Shown here one piece after another: positions 1 through 8,083 of a stretch of DNA of 64,000 bases (position 1 is the first letter of the stretch; every line of letters begins with the position of its first letter). The translations under genes were made by a program, and so were the position numbers. The notes under the pieces were generated by a model. The model did no database searches and was not told the DNA's origin. It saw only the letters and a program-made list of their open reading frames with translations. The DNA comes from JAVJRN01 sp040218415 (lineage in GTDB: Bacteria > Bacteroidota > Bacteroidia > Cytophagales > Cyclobacteriaceae): assembly GCA_040218415.1 (NCBI GenBank), contig JAVJRN010000029.1:1-64000 (forward strand), given 5' to 3'.

Positions 1-78
1 CCTGATGTGCTTTCTAATACCTTCTGTTCGTGGGAGATTTTTATTTGTGCTGGCGCAGTGCGTATCTGATACCCCGCC

Positions 79-102
79 TGAACGAATTCATTCGGGCAGG
101 TT
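79..102. repeat. Hairpin in the leading intergenic stretch
   Basis: The 187 bases before the first gene hold no ORF. An imperfect hairpin has arms CCTGAACGAA and TTCGGGCAGG (8 of 10 paired) around a 4-nt loop. It is followed by GCAGGTTTGAATGC, which resembles the GGCGGGTTTAAGTGC stretch at 733-747. It may be the right half of a cassette-boundary repeat whose left half is outside the window. Confidence 0.35.
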
Positions 103-187
103 TGAATGCACCGGCAGATAAGCTACTTTTATCGGAATTAATTAAGTCCAGAGGCCACAGCGCCATACCTGGACGTTACACTACCGT

Positions 188-673
188 ATGCAGATAGTTA
201 TCCTAAATAGGCCAAGAAAAGTACTGAACACAATTAAACTGCTAACCTCATCGCTCTTTGCATTTGGGTTCTTTACATGGGCAATGGTCATGATTTTTGA
301 CGAACGTACTGCAGCCTTTATACTTTTTGGAGGCGTAGCATTTCTTGTGCTCTACTTATTAACGGCCTTAATCGCTTGGATTTACAGACCAACAAAGATG
401 ATACCTGTTAATGAACCTCTAAAACTGCAAGTGAATTCCTACGAATCTTTGAACAAGGTTGAAAAAGTTAAGGATATTCAATACTCAAAGAATTTCCTGA
501 TTAACCCCGAGACAGGAAGAATAATTGCAGAACTTGATAGAAAACAAACATTCGAACTTCTCAACACTGATAAATTTCAGAACGAGCAAGCCAACACCAA
601 CCTGAACTTTTTTCAGAACAACCCTAACGGAGTAATTGGAGTGGTGTTAGAATGGGGATGGGCAGCAGGTTAA
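188..673 (+). CDS. Hypothetical membrane protein, two TM segments
   Basis: 161 residues, function not recognised. Two hydrophobic stretches (about residues 17-37 and 42-63) are separated by a short charged turn (FDERT), predicting a helical hairpin in the inner membrane. A polar tail of about 95 residues follows, probably cytoplasmic and rich in Asn and Gln near the end. No catalytic motif is visible. It stands alone: its stop lies 6 nt before an attC-like left box, so it is best read as a single-gene cassette. Confidence 0.6.
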   Translation: MQIVILNRPRKVLNTIKLLTSSLFAFGFFTWAMVMIFDERTAAFILFGGVAFLVLYLLTALIAWIYRPTKMIPVNEPLKLQVNSYESLNKVEKVKDIQYSKNFLINPETGRIIAELDRKQTFELLNTDKFQNEQANTNLNFFQNNPNGVIGVVLEWGWAAG

Positions 674-678
674 GGTCG

Positions 679-963
679 CTAACAGGCGCTGATCGGTTAT
701 ATGGCTAGCCGGCCGTACCAAATTGCTTTCTGGCGGGTTTAAGTGCGAACATTTCTGTGAATCACCTCCAGAATACTTTTTTGTAGTTTCTATCGAGTTC
801 AGCCTACGCGGCTCGGCACGCAGGAGGTTTTTTTTTGGAGCGCAGTGGTTATTATAACCGTTGTGAGCTTTCCCTTGCCGAGTGCGGCAAATTTCACTAG
901 ATTGTGGTCATTACAAGCCGTGGGTCGAGCCGCGTAGGCATGCAATCGATAGCTGGCCGTTGG
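679..963 (+). repeat. attC-like cassette boundary, carrying a nested inverted repeat
   Basis: Left box CTAACAGGCGCTGATCGG at 679-696 pairs imperfectly with the right box ATCGATAGCTGGCCGTTGG at 945-963. The left box starts 6 nt after the preceding stop and the right box ends 44 nt before the next ATG, the same geometry as the sites at 2109, 27671, 28461 and 29130. A second inverted repeat is nested inside (790-952). The 333-bp gap holds no credible gene. Confidence 0.5.
790..952. repeat. MITE/REP-like inverted repeat
   Basis: A perfect 14-bp inverted repeat, GCCTACGCGGCTCG at 802-815 and its complement at 926-939, extends outwards imperfectly to about 26 bp per arm (CTATCGA at the outer ends). 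The interior contains the small palindrome GGTTATTATAACC and a T-run, and no ORF. The small size and terminal inverted repeats fit a non-autonomous element or a REP doublet. The GC-rich arms differ from the AT-rich surroundings. Confidence 0.5.
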
Positions 964-1006
964 TGGTACCTCATTGGCGACAGTACAAACCATGAAGAAT
1001 TAGACA

Positions 1007-2095
1007 ATGAACGTACCTACGGTTATATTTTTTCTAACCATTTTTGCCCTGTTGACTTCCTGCAATGGGCAGACAACAACGCAATCTGAAATTTCAGCCA
1101 ATTCAACTTCAATCGGTCATACAGTAAATGAGCTTGGAAAAGACATAATACTTGTTCACCAAGATAAGAATGACAACTATTGGTTTGCGAGCAAGAGCAA
1201 TGGAGTATATAAATATGATGGAATAAAAACCATTCACTTTACAACCGAAGACGGCTTGACTAGCAATAGTATTGGAGAAATAAGTGAAGATAAATTGGGA
1301 AACATTTATTTTATTACCAATAATGGTATTTGTCAATTTAACGGAAAAATTTTTAAAGCGTTAAAACAAAAATCTGGTGTTGATAACGATTGGAAATTAA
1401 ATCCAAATGACATTTGGTTTAAAAGTCAAGAATATGACGGTTTCGTTTACAGATATGATGGTGAAAGTCTTTTGAAATTAAAAATTCCAAAAATCAAGAT
1501 TGGACAAGAGTATATTTCAAAATACCCAAATAATCCTAACCCTTACGCAGTTTATTGTATTTACACTGACAGTAAAGAAAATATTTGGTTTGGTACTGCA
1601 ACATTAGGTGCTTTCCGCTTCAACGGAAAATCGTTTGATTGGATTAATGAAGATGACGTAACAGAACTAAACGATGGACCAGCCAATGGTGTTCGTTCAA
1701 TTATTGAAGATAAAAACGGAGATTTTTGGTTTAATTCAGCATATCGTTATACAATATATGACACTAACTCAATGTTTAATAATCAACAGGACAAATCAAC
1801 ATTTTACAACAGAATAGAAAGTATAGGTAGTTTAGACGGAGACAAAAACAACAATTTTACAGAATACTTATCTATAGCAAAGGACAATAACAATGATTTG
1901 TGGTTTGTAACATACTATGATGGAATATGGAAGTATGACGGAATAAAAATCACTCATTACCCTGTTCATATCAATTCTAAGAACATAACATTATTTTCAA
2001 TATACAATGACAATAAAGGAAACTTATGGCTTAGAACACATGAGCATGGATTATTAAAACTTAACGGAGAGACCTTTGAACAATTTAATATATGA
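1007..2095 (+). CDS. Two-component-regulator propeller-repeat lipoprotein
   Basis: 362 residues. The signal peptide ends in a lipobox (LLTSC, Cys19), so this is an exported lipoprotein. The mature part consists of about six propeller repeats of the Reg_prop type (pattern LWF-T---GV-KYDG--I-HF), predicting a beta-propeller. In full sensors this module precedes a kinase; here there is no kinase or DNA-binding domain, so it is a stand-alone propeller of unknown ligand. The closest relative in the window is the 18648-19715 protein, which shares the SCNGQ processing site; a third relative is cut off at the window end. It lies between two attC-like sites as a one-gene unit. Confidence 0.8.
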   Translation: MNVPTVIFFLTIFALLTSCNGQTTTQSEISANSTSIGHTVNELGKDIILVHQDKNDNYWFASKSNGVYKYDGIKTIHFTTEDGLTSNSIGEISEDKLGNIYFITNNGICQFNGKIFKALKQKSGVDNDWKLNPNDIWFKSQEYDGFVYRYDGESLLKLKIPKIKIGQEYISKYPNNPNPYAVYCIYTDSKENIWFGTATLGAFRFNGKSFDWINEDDVTELNDGPANGVRSIIEDKNGDFWFNSAYRYTIYDTNSMFNNQQDKSTFYNRIESIGSLDGDKNNNFTEYLSIAKDNNNDLWFVTYYDGIWKYDGIKITHYPVHINSKNITLFSIYNDNKGNLWLRTHEHGLLKLNGETFEQFNI

Positions 2096-2108
2096 AAGTA
2101 GGGCAGCC

Positions 2109-2239
2109 ACTAACAATGTATATACAGAATGGGCGAAATAGTAGAAAAATAAAGGCTTATGGCTCGTGTCAAACCTTGTGCTTTAACTGAAGGTTTAGCA
2201 CTTAGAAATCGCCTGTTTTTCATACACTAAACGTTTTGC
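2109..2239 (+). repeat. attC-like cassette boundary
   Basis: Left box CTAACAATGTATATACAG begins 14 nt after the stop at 2095. The right box CATACACTAAACGTTTTGC ends 22 nt before the next ATG. Inner arms GGGCGAAAT and ATTTCTAAGTGC/TCGCC pair imperfectly. The interior (AAGGCTTATGG, GGTTTAGCACTTAG) has no ORF. Confidence 0.5.
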
Positions 2240-2260
2240 TCAATTTTATAAAATAGATAA

Positions 2261-2977
2261 ATGAATAGAATAATTATTCTTTTGATTATTTCAGTTATGA
2301 TGACAGAATCATTTAGCCAGTCTGTTGAAACTGATCTTCAGGAGGGATTGTATCAACTTGTACCGGATTGGATTCAAGTAAATCATCTCAAATCTGATAC
2401 ATTATACTTTGCTAAACTGAATGAGTCGCCTGAACATTATAATCAATTTACCACCGTTTTATTTGATTCAATCCCCAAAAAGGCATTCTATAACAGGAAT
2501 CCTAACAAAGTTCTAATATCACAAAAAATAGTGGTTGATAACAATCATTATGCTTTAGTTGCTAATTCAGTAGATACCATGTTCGCAGTTTTGAATTTGT
2601 CAAAAGAAGATTTTGGATATAAATACTACATCTCCGGCTATAAAAAAGACTCCCTATCCATATTAGAGACGATTAAGCGGGATACGACAGAATATTTCCA
2701 ATTCACCCTTTTTTCGCTTGATGAGGTCGCACAACTAAAGAAATTGAATGACTTTTCTGAAGTAAGCAAAGAAGAATTTGATCGTATTGATTCATTATTT
2801 ACAGAAATTCTTAGTCATTCTACTCAGAGAATTAAAAATGGAAAGTGGGGGGCTTATGCAGGATATGCTATAGCCTATGAAATTCAATTTAGAACTTTAA
2901 GACAATCAGGATATAATCCATTAATAATGCCCGGCAAATATTCAGATATGAGGATGAAATTCGAGAAAAAAAACTGA
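2261..2977 (+). CDS. Hypothetical secreted protein
   Basis: 238 residues, family not recognised. The first about 19 residues form a signal peptide (MNRIIILLIISVMMTESFSQS) with a likely cut after FSQ, so the product is exported. The mature part is polar, has no Cys and no obvious catalytic motif. A conserved-looking C-terminal stretch KWGAYAGYAIAYEIQFRTLRQSGYNP lies at about 195-220. The gene has its own leader, no close neighbour and follows an attC-like site at 23 nt. Confidence 0.6.
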   Translation: MNRIIILLIISVMMTESFSQSVETDLQEGLYQLVPDWIQVNHLKSDTLYFAKLNESPEHYNQFTTVLFDSIPKKAFYNRNPNKVLISQKIVVDNNHYALVANSVDTMFAVLNLSKEDFGYKYYISGYKKDSLSILETIKRDTTEYFQFTLFSLDEVAQLKKLNDFSEVSKEEFDRIDSLFTEILSHSTQRIKNGKWGAYAGYAIAYEIQFRTLRQSGYNPLIMPGKYSDMRMKFEKKN

Positions 2978-3113
2978 GTGCACCACCGCGAACCATTAAA
3001 GACTAGTCCTTCGGCTAATTACCAAAATTCTCGATTCGGTGAGTATTTGCTAACTTAGATGGTTTAACACGCTAGTAATTTAGTCAATGCGTTACCAGAC
3101 AAAATAATTACAA

Positions 3114-4142
3114 ATGAAAAACGCCACTATCATTAACAACATTAGGAATATTGATTTTATAAAATCTAGTGTTTATGTGATCCTTCTTGTATCGTTTGCT
3201 TTAACAGGATGTAATGATGAGGGAGAAGAGCCGAAGTGCTTATGCAGTGCTGAATGCACAGAAAGTTGCGAAGAAGTATTGCTAACTGATGAAACTATAA
3301 GTGTGGACGGCAAATCGCGAAAATATGATCTTTACCTTCCTCCTTTACATGAAATATCAACTGATCTACCCGTAGTTATTGACCTTCATGGTTTCACGGA
3401 GAGCCCCCAAGATCAAAGGACGAACTCAAATTTCACACCAATTGCCAAAGAAGAGAATTTTATAACTGTCTGGCCCAAAGCCGCGGCTAATGGAGAAAAC
3501 TGTCTTTTGGCGGGAGCCAGTGGATTGTACTGGAATGCAGATTGGGGAGGCACGGTTGAAGATATTGAATTCATAAATGCCTTGATTGATCAAGTTGGAT
3601 CAGACTATAATGTTGATCTTTCTATGGTGTATGTTACCGGGCTGTCTAATGGTGGGTTTATGGCTTATTCGTTGGCCTGTGCCTTAAGCGATCGCATTGC
3701 CGCAGTGGCTTCCGTTGCTGGCTCCATGACTGAAAATTTGTTAACCAACACTTGCCAACCATCAAGGCAAATCCCAATCCTGCAAGTGCACGGAACCAAT
3801 GATCGTGTGATCTTCTGGGATGGCGAACCAACTTGTAAAGGAGGTATAGCGGCGATAGAAGTTGTGGTGGCATTTTGGAGGACTAATGCAGGATGCTCCA
3901 GCACATTTACGGAGTTACAATATGAGAATGTAGATACAAGCGATGGTAGTACGGCAAGAATCCTTACCTATGACGATTGTAGTGGTAAAATGAAATTCCT
4001 TATTGTTGATGGAGGAGGTCATAATTGGCCAGGAAGTCGCCAAATGATGGCAAACCCCAACGCCCTCCTAAGACCAATAAATAATGATATCAATGCTAGT
4101 GAGATAATATGGAGTTTTTTAAAGGAACACCAATTGCCATGA
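3114..4142 (+). CDS. PHB depolymerase/feruloyl-esterase-like lipoprotein (alpha/beta hydrolase)
   Basis: 342 residues. A lipobox FALTGC (Cys33) after an N-terminal hydrophobic segment marks an exported lipoprotein. It is followed by a Cys-rich stretch (CLCSAECTESCEE, about 42-53) that may form disulfides. The hydrolase core has an oxyanion region VIDLHGF (88-94), nucleophile motif GLSNGG with Ser178, acid HGTND with Asp230, and His303 in GGGHNWPGS. This is the LpqC/esterase-PHB type used for extracellular ester cleavage; the natural substrate cannot be told. It is a single gene. TAACAATGCC about 30 nt after the stop resembles an attC-like left box, but no partner arm was found. Confidence 0.75.
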   Translation: MKNATIINNIRNIDFIKSSVYVILLVSFALTGCNDEGEEPKCLCSAECTESCEEVLLTDETISVDGKSRKYDLYLPPLHEISTDLPVVIDLHGFTESPQDQRTNSNFTPIAKEENFITVWPKAAANGENCLLAGASGLYWNADWGGTVEDIEFINALIDQVGSDYNVDLSMVYVTGLSNGGFMAYSLACALSDRIAAVASVAGSMTENLLTNTCQPSRQIPILQVHGTNDRVIFWDGEPTCKGGIAAIEVVVAFWRTNAGCSSTFTELQYENVDTSDGSTARILTYDDCSGKMKFLIVDGGGHNWPGSRQMMANPNALLRPINNDINASEIIWSFLKEHQLP

Positions 4143-4315
4143 TTACAAACTGTTATTGGACATCAGCACGTGCTAACAATGCCTAAGAAAACATTGATAA
4201 GCGTGTGTTATTAAAGAGAGTTATATGTGAATTAGTAGCGTGTCGATTATGAGCGGCAATCAGGCGATGAAAAAAGCGATCCTTGGCTGTAATAATTCCT
4301 TTTTCTATAATTTAG

Positions 4316-5260
4316 ATGTCAACAATGAAGGATAAGGATTATTTTTCTCATTTATATGAAATAGCGAGTCACCTAAATAGGGAATCTTCCCTGCACTCTG
4401 CCCTTCGCAAATCTTTGGAGAAGACTTTGGAAATCCTGGATATAGAAACAGGCTGGTTCTGGCTTACAGAACCGGACAATAAATCGGTATATCTAGCGGC
4501 TTCCTATAATCTGCCTCCAGCATTGAGCAATTATCCCGAGCGGTTATCTGGTTGGTGTTATTGTATCAAACAATACTTGTCAGACGATATTGATCAGGCA
4601 ATGAATATCAGTGAGATTACATGCTCTCGGTTGAAGGATATTGGCTCGGGCACGAAAGACCTCAAATTTCATGCAACAATTCCTATAATAATCAACAACC
4701 AAAAAGTAGGACTCATGAACTTGCTGAGTAAAGAAACCCGGCAACTAGACCAAAAGGAACTGGCCATTCTCAACACCATCAGTGAGTTGGTGGGAACTGC
4801 CATTCAGCGAACCCGATTGCAATCACATAGTAGTGAAAACATCGGATCAGATACAAACATTCGCAAGGTGTTAGATCGGGTTTTCCACCCACAAATTGAA
4901 GCCATCATTTCATACCTTGATGACCCAAAGTATAATGAGGAAAGTGTGAGTGATGCACTGGAAAAGGCGAAGAGCCTTCAAGAGCAGTTATTTTTACTGC
5001 GCAAGGAGGCAGGAGAACATGAAGTGAAAGACAAGACGCAAAAAGAGTTTCACTATCCTGACTTGCCGCTTACAAAACGCGAATTAGAAGTACTGAAGCT
5101 GATAAAAAAAGGCCTCACCAACAGTCAGATTGGCAAACAACTATTCATAGCCGAACGCACTGTTAAATTTCATGTTACTGCAATCCTATCCAAACTCAAT
5201 GCAGTCACTCGCACCGAAGCAGTGGATATTGGTTTAAAGAGAGGACTTCTTAGTCTCTGA
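4316..5260 (+). CDS. GAF-domain LuxR-type transcription regulator
   Basis: 314 residues. Residues about 17-165 form a GAF sensor domain (LEILDIETGWFWLTEPDN..., ATIPIIINNQKVGLMNLLS). A helical linker follows (about 180-235), then a C-terminal LuxR/GerE helix-turn-helix (LTKRELEVLKLIKKGLTNSQ, then ERTVKFHVTAILSKL; about 251-312). No TM segment: a cytoplasmic one-component regulator. It lies 116 bp upstream of a VOC-protein gene and an exported esterase, which are plausible targets. The ATG at 4316 is preferred; a second ATG lies 4 codons in. Confidence 0.75.
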   Translation: MSTMKDKDYFSHLYEIASHLNRESSLHSALRKSLEKTLEILDIETGWFWLTEPDNKSVYLAASYNLPPALSNYPERLSGWCYCIKQYLSDDIDQAMNISEITCSRLKDIGSGTKDLKFHATIPIIINNQKVGLMNLLSKETRQLDQKELAILNTISELVGTAIQRTRLQSHSSENIGSDTNIRKVLDRVFHPQIEAIISYLDDPKYNEESVSDALEKAKSLQEQLFLLRKEAGEHEVKDKTQKEFHYPDLPLTKRELEVLKLIKKGLTNSQIGKQLFIAERTVKFHVTAILSKLNAVTRTEAVDIGLKRGLLSL

Positions 5261-5376
5261 CTCGCAATCAATCGCTACTTGACCTGTACCATAGTACAGT
5301 TCCTTTTCTGTACTTAAGTCCGTTTTATACTCCGTTCGCAAGGGTGATATTTGCTCCGAACTAAAAACAAAATATT

Positions 5377-5799
5377 ATGAGAACACAGCATATATACTTG
5401 GAACATGCCAACATCACTGTAAACGACCTACAGGAATCGATCAAGTTCTTCCAAACAGCCTTTCCTCATTTCAAGATAAGGGGAGGTGGTAACGATAGTA
5501 GAACTTGGGTTCATCTTGGTGATGATGATACCTACATAGCCATTAACCAAGCCAAGCAAAATGATTTGAAAGTAGACAAGAATTACGATAGCATAGGGAT
5601 AAATCACCTAGGTTTTGTCGTGCAGGATGTGGAGGAGATCGCCAATAATCTGTTAAGCAATGGATACGAACGAGATTATCCTAAGCAAGTGGAGAAATTC
5701 AGGATCAGAGACTATTTCGCTGATGCCGATGGAAACCAGTATGAGTTCGTACAGTACCTGAGTGAAGTGGTACAGAAAAAAAACAGTTATACCAACTAA
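5377..5799 (+). CDS. VOC-superfamily protein (glyoxalase/bleomycin-resistance fold)
   Basis: 140 residues covering one VOC unit with two beta-alpha-beta-beta-beta modules. The first module begins IYLEHANITVNDLQESIKFF, the second GINHLGFVVQDVEEIANNL, and the end is DYFADADGNQYEFVQYL. His10, His76 and the final Glu are candidate metal ligands, placed as in glyoxalase-type enzymes. The specific substrate cannot be inferred. The esterase ATG lies 10 nt after its stop, so the two genes are probably co-transcribed, and the upstream GAF-LuxR regulator is the natural candidate controller. A GTACCATAGTAC near-palindrome (5284-5295) sits in the promoter region. Confidence 0.75.
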   Translation: MRTQHIYLEHANITVNDLQESIKFFQTAFPHFKIRGGGNDSRTWVHLGDDDTYIAINQAKQNDLKVDKNYDSIGINHLGFVVQDVEEIANNLLSNGYERDYPKQVEKFRIRDYFADADGNQYEFVQYLSEVVQKKNSYTN

Positions 5800-5809
5800 A
5801 CCGAAAATC

Positions 5810-6745
5810 ATGAAAAAGAAACACTCATTTGCAACTATTTATATTTTTCTAACGGCCATTTATTTGCTCTCCTGTGAAAGTCGCATCGAAAAAAAGCCCA
5901 GCATTGATCCAATTGTGAACCTTAATTTAAGTGCTAACATCATGCCTGATATCACTTATCACGTTGTGGATGGACTTGAAATAAAATTGGATGTTATTGC
6001 TCCTCGCATATATCTTGGGGAAGACCCTTGGTACAAATATGAAGGTAAGAAAAGACCTGTTTTATTATTCATCCATGGGGGTGGTTGGATAGTTGGTGAT
6101 AAAGCGGCATCCACCATTGATTTAATGCCCTATGCTGCTAGAAAATGGGCTATAGTAAACATTAATTATCGATTAGCCGGTGTTGCAAAAGCACCAGCTT
6201 CAGTCATCGATGCAAGAAAAGCGCTTGAATGGATTTATGAAAATGCTGAAAATTATTATTTTGATACCAATAACATCGTTGTTGCAGGGGAATCTGCTGG
6301 TGCTCATCTGGCATTAATGACCGGGCTTTTAGAAAAAAACGATTCGGTTTGTGGAGATAAATACGTGGTTGAAAAAGATTATAAAGTAAATGCCATTATC
6401 AATTGGAATGGATCTGCCAACGTGATGTATCCTGAATTTAAAAATCATCCTTGGCTGGATCCGAAAGATAACTTCGAAAAAACTGCAAAGTCCCTTTCTC
6501 CAATCAACTATCTAAGTAAAAACAGTCCTCCAATTATTTCTATTCAAGGCACAAATGACCCTTTTATCCCAATGGAGGCTTCTGAAATACTTCATGAAAC
6601 CTGCAGCAACATCGGAATAAAGAATAAACTAGTTAAAATCGAGGGGAAAGGACATGGAAATTTTACCGCGGAAGAACGGACACATATTTATAATGAAATA
6701 TGGAAATTTCTAGAAGATATAGGAGTGAAAACTTCAGGAGAATAG
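5810..6745 (+). CDS. Exported alpha/beta hydrolase (HSL/BD-FAE-like esterase), lipoprotein
   Basis: 311 residues from the ATG at 5810. The longer ORF starting at 5762 overlaps the VOC gene and would bury the signal peptide, so the shorter start is chosen. The signal ends in a lipobox (LLSC, Cys22). Hydrolase motifs are the HGGGW oxyanion motif (89-93), GESAG with Ser162, GTNDPF with Asp250, and GKGHG with His282. This is the hormone-sensitive-lipase/carboxylesterase architecture. It is in an apparent operon with the VOC gene 10 nt upstream. The substrate is unknown. Confidence 0.75.
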   Translation: MKKKHSFATIYIFLTAIYLLSCESRIEKKPSIDPIVNLNLSANIMPDITYHVVDGLEIKLDVIAPRIYLGEDPWYKYEGKKRPVLLFIHGGGWIVGDKAASTIDLMPYAARKWAIVNINYRLAGVAKAPASVIDARKALEWIYENAENYYFDTNNIVVAGESAGAHLALMTGLLEKNDSVCGDKYVVEKDYKVNAIINWNGSANVMYPEFKNHPWLDPKDNFEKTAKSLSPINYLSKNSPPIISIQGTNDPFIPMEASEILHETCSNIGIKNKLVKIEGKGHGNFTAEERTHIYNEIWKFLEDIGVKTSGE

Positions 6746-6754
6746 CGCTATCGC

Positions 6755-6976
6755 ATGTACGAAAATGGGATTAAGCTGAGGCTAAACTGCCCTCTTATAT
6801 TTGATGGAGTCGTTCATTTTATATTCGAACCATCCATTAAGAATTCCGACACTTGGCCTTATGATTCTGAGCACTATTTAATTTTGAATATAGGAGTAGA
6901 ACCTTATATTGATTCAGCTTTCGTTGAAAGTTCGATGGAAGTAGACTTTATCAATAAGTCTATTAAGCAATGTTAG
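6755..6976 (+). CDS. Short hypothetical ORF, doubtful
   Basis: 73 residues starting 9 nt after the esterase stop. No family, signal peptide or ribosome-binding site is recognised. The composition looks protein-like (FDGVVHFIFEPSI, EHYLILNIG), so it could be the remnant of a larger protein or a small downstream gene. It could equally be a chance ORF. The 250 bp after it contain no further credible gene. Confidence 0.3.
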   Translation: MYENGIKLRLNCPLIFDGVVHFIFEPSIKNSDTWPYDSEHYLILNIGVEPYIDSAFVESSMEVDFINKSIKQC

Positions 6977-7224
6977 GTAATAGGATAAGTTAGCCGTTTC
7001 TATGATTCTAAAAACAACGAAATACCAACATCATGTATAATAAATAAGGGTCTTGTTGCTTTTCTTAAATGTTAACACTTTCTTTCTCTATCATGGCGCG
7101 AGATGAATGGTAGTTTGCACTTAATAAGTAAGTCCTATCATGACAAACAGCATTAAGAAACAAACAGCCAAACTATTCAACTCAGACCCGTTTATATTCA
7201 TTGATATTTTAAAGAAACCATAAC

Positions 7225-7902
7225 GTGAAAAACAAAAAAATTGTAAAGAAAATACTTCACTATCTTGGAGAAATCATAGTAGTAACCATAGGTATTTTTA
7301 TTGCATTTCAACTTAATAACTACGCTGAAGCTCAAAAAATGAAGAACAGAGAAGAAAGTTCTTTGAAAAGGATTGTTTCAGATTTAGAGTCAGAAAAAAA
7401 TTGGCTCAAAACGAATCAGAAACATTTTACAAGAAGTAAACAGAAACTAGAACGCATTCTTTTTGAAAATGACAGACAAAATCTGGATTCATTATATTAT
7501 TTTCTGGCAAGGGAATATGTGCATTTCAATTACAATGTAGAATATTCTACCCTAAAATTTAGCGGTAATTTATTTATGATATCAAATGACTCTATTAGGT
7601 CGAGTCTGGTAAAATACTATGAATTCAACTACACCTATTCAGAAGAGATTGCTCAACGCCACAAGAGCTTTGTTGAAAACTACCTGTTGGAGTATTTGTC
7701 AGATTCTTTTTCATTAAATCAGGCTTTTTTATATGATGGAGTAGAAGTGGAGGGAAAGCTTGAGGATCAAGAGTTCATTGAAAAAATTGAAACTCAGGTC
7801 ATGTGGTATGGAACTGTTTTGACGACAATAAAACTCGATTATGTCAACCATCTCATTGATGCTATCAATAAAGAAATAGGAAAAAATGCCAACAAAAAAT
7901 AG
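7225..7902 (+). CDS. DUF6090-type membrane-anchored protein
   Basis: 225 residues, GTG start (no in-frame ATG upstream). It has the DUF6090 hallmark: a basic N-terminus, then a single TM helix beginning LGEIIVVTIGIFIAFQLNNY (about 13-32), then a long helical, charged domain with SSLKRIVSDLESEK. The function of the family is unknown; these proteins recur as orphan genes in Bacteroidota. The 14916-15692 gene is a second member with the same GEI(V)-V-IGI-IA-Q-NN signature. Confidence 0.7.
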   Translation: MKNKKIVKKILHYLGEIIVVTIGIFIAFQLNNYAEAQKMKNREESSLKRIVSDLESEKNWLKTNQKHFTRSKQKLERILFENDRQNLDSLYYFLAREYVHFNYNVEYSTLKFSGNLFMISNDSIRSSLVKYYEFNYTYSEEIAQRHKSFVENYLLEYLSDSFSLNQAFLYDGVEVEGKLEDQEFIEKIETQVMWYGTVLTTIKLDYVNHLIDAINKEIGKNANKK

Positions 7903-8083
7903 GCTTAATAAGTAAGCGGAGACTTAGATGAAATTTAGCGGCTGCTAATGAGTTCTTAAAGCCGTTTTAACTTCACTTTTTCCAATGAACACGATGGCTG
8001 TTTTGAGCTGTTTTTTTGATAGGCACTTAGTCGGCCCTTAATTTGGTTTTTTCCTTAATTTAGGGTGGATTAAATATTCAAAG

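Noticed and set aside
904..1089. 61-residue + strand ORF and the 64-residue minus ORF at 799-993
   Set aside because: Both lie in the palindromic boundary region and overlap the propeller gene's leader; their residues derive from the inverted repeat and show no protein-like pattern.
4172..4240. Sixth attC-like site after the PHB-depolymerase-like gene
   Set aside because: A left-box-like TAACAATGCCTA is present, but no convincing complementary right box before the next gene could be found, so it was not called.
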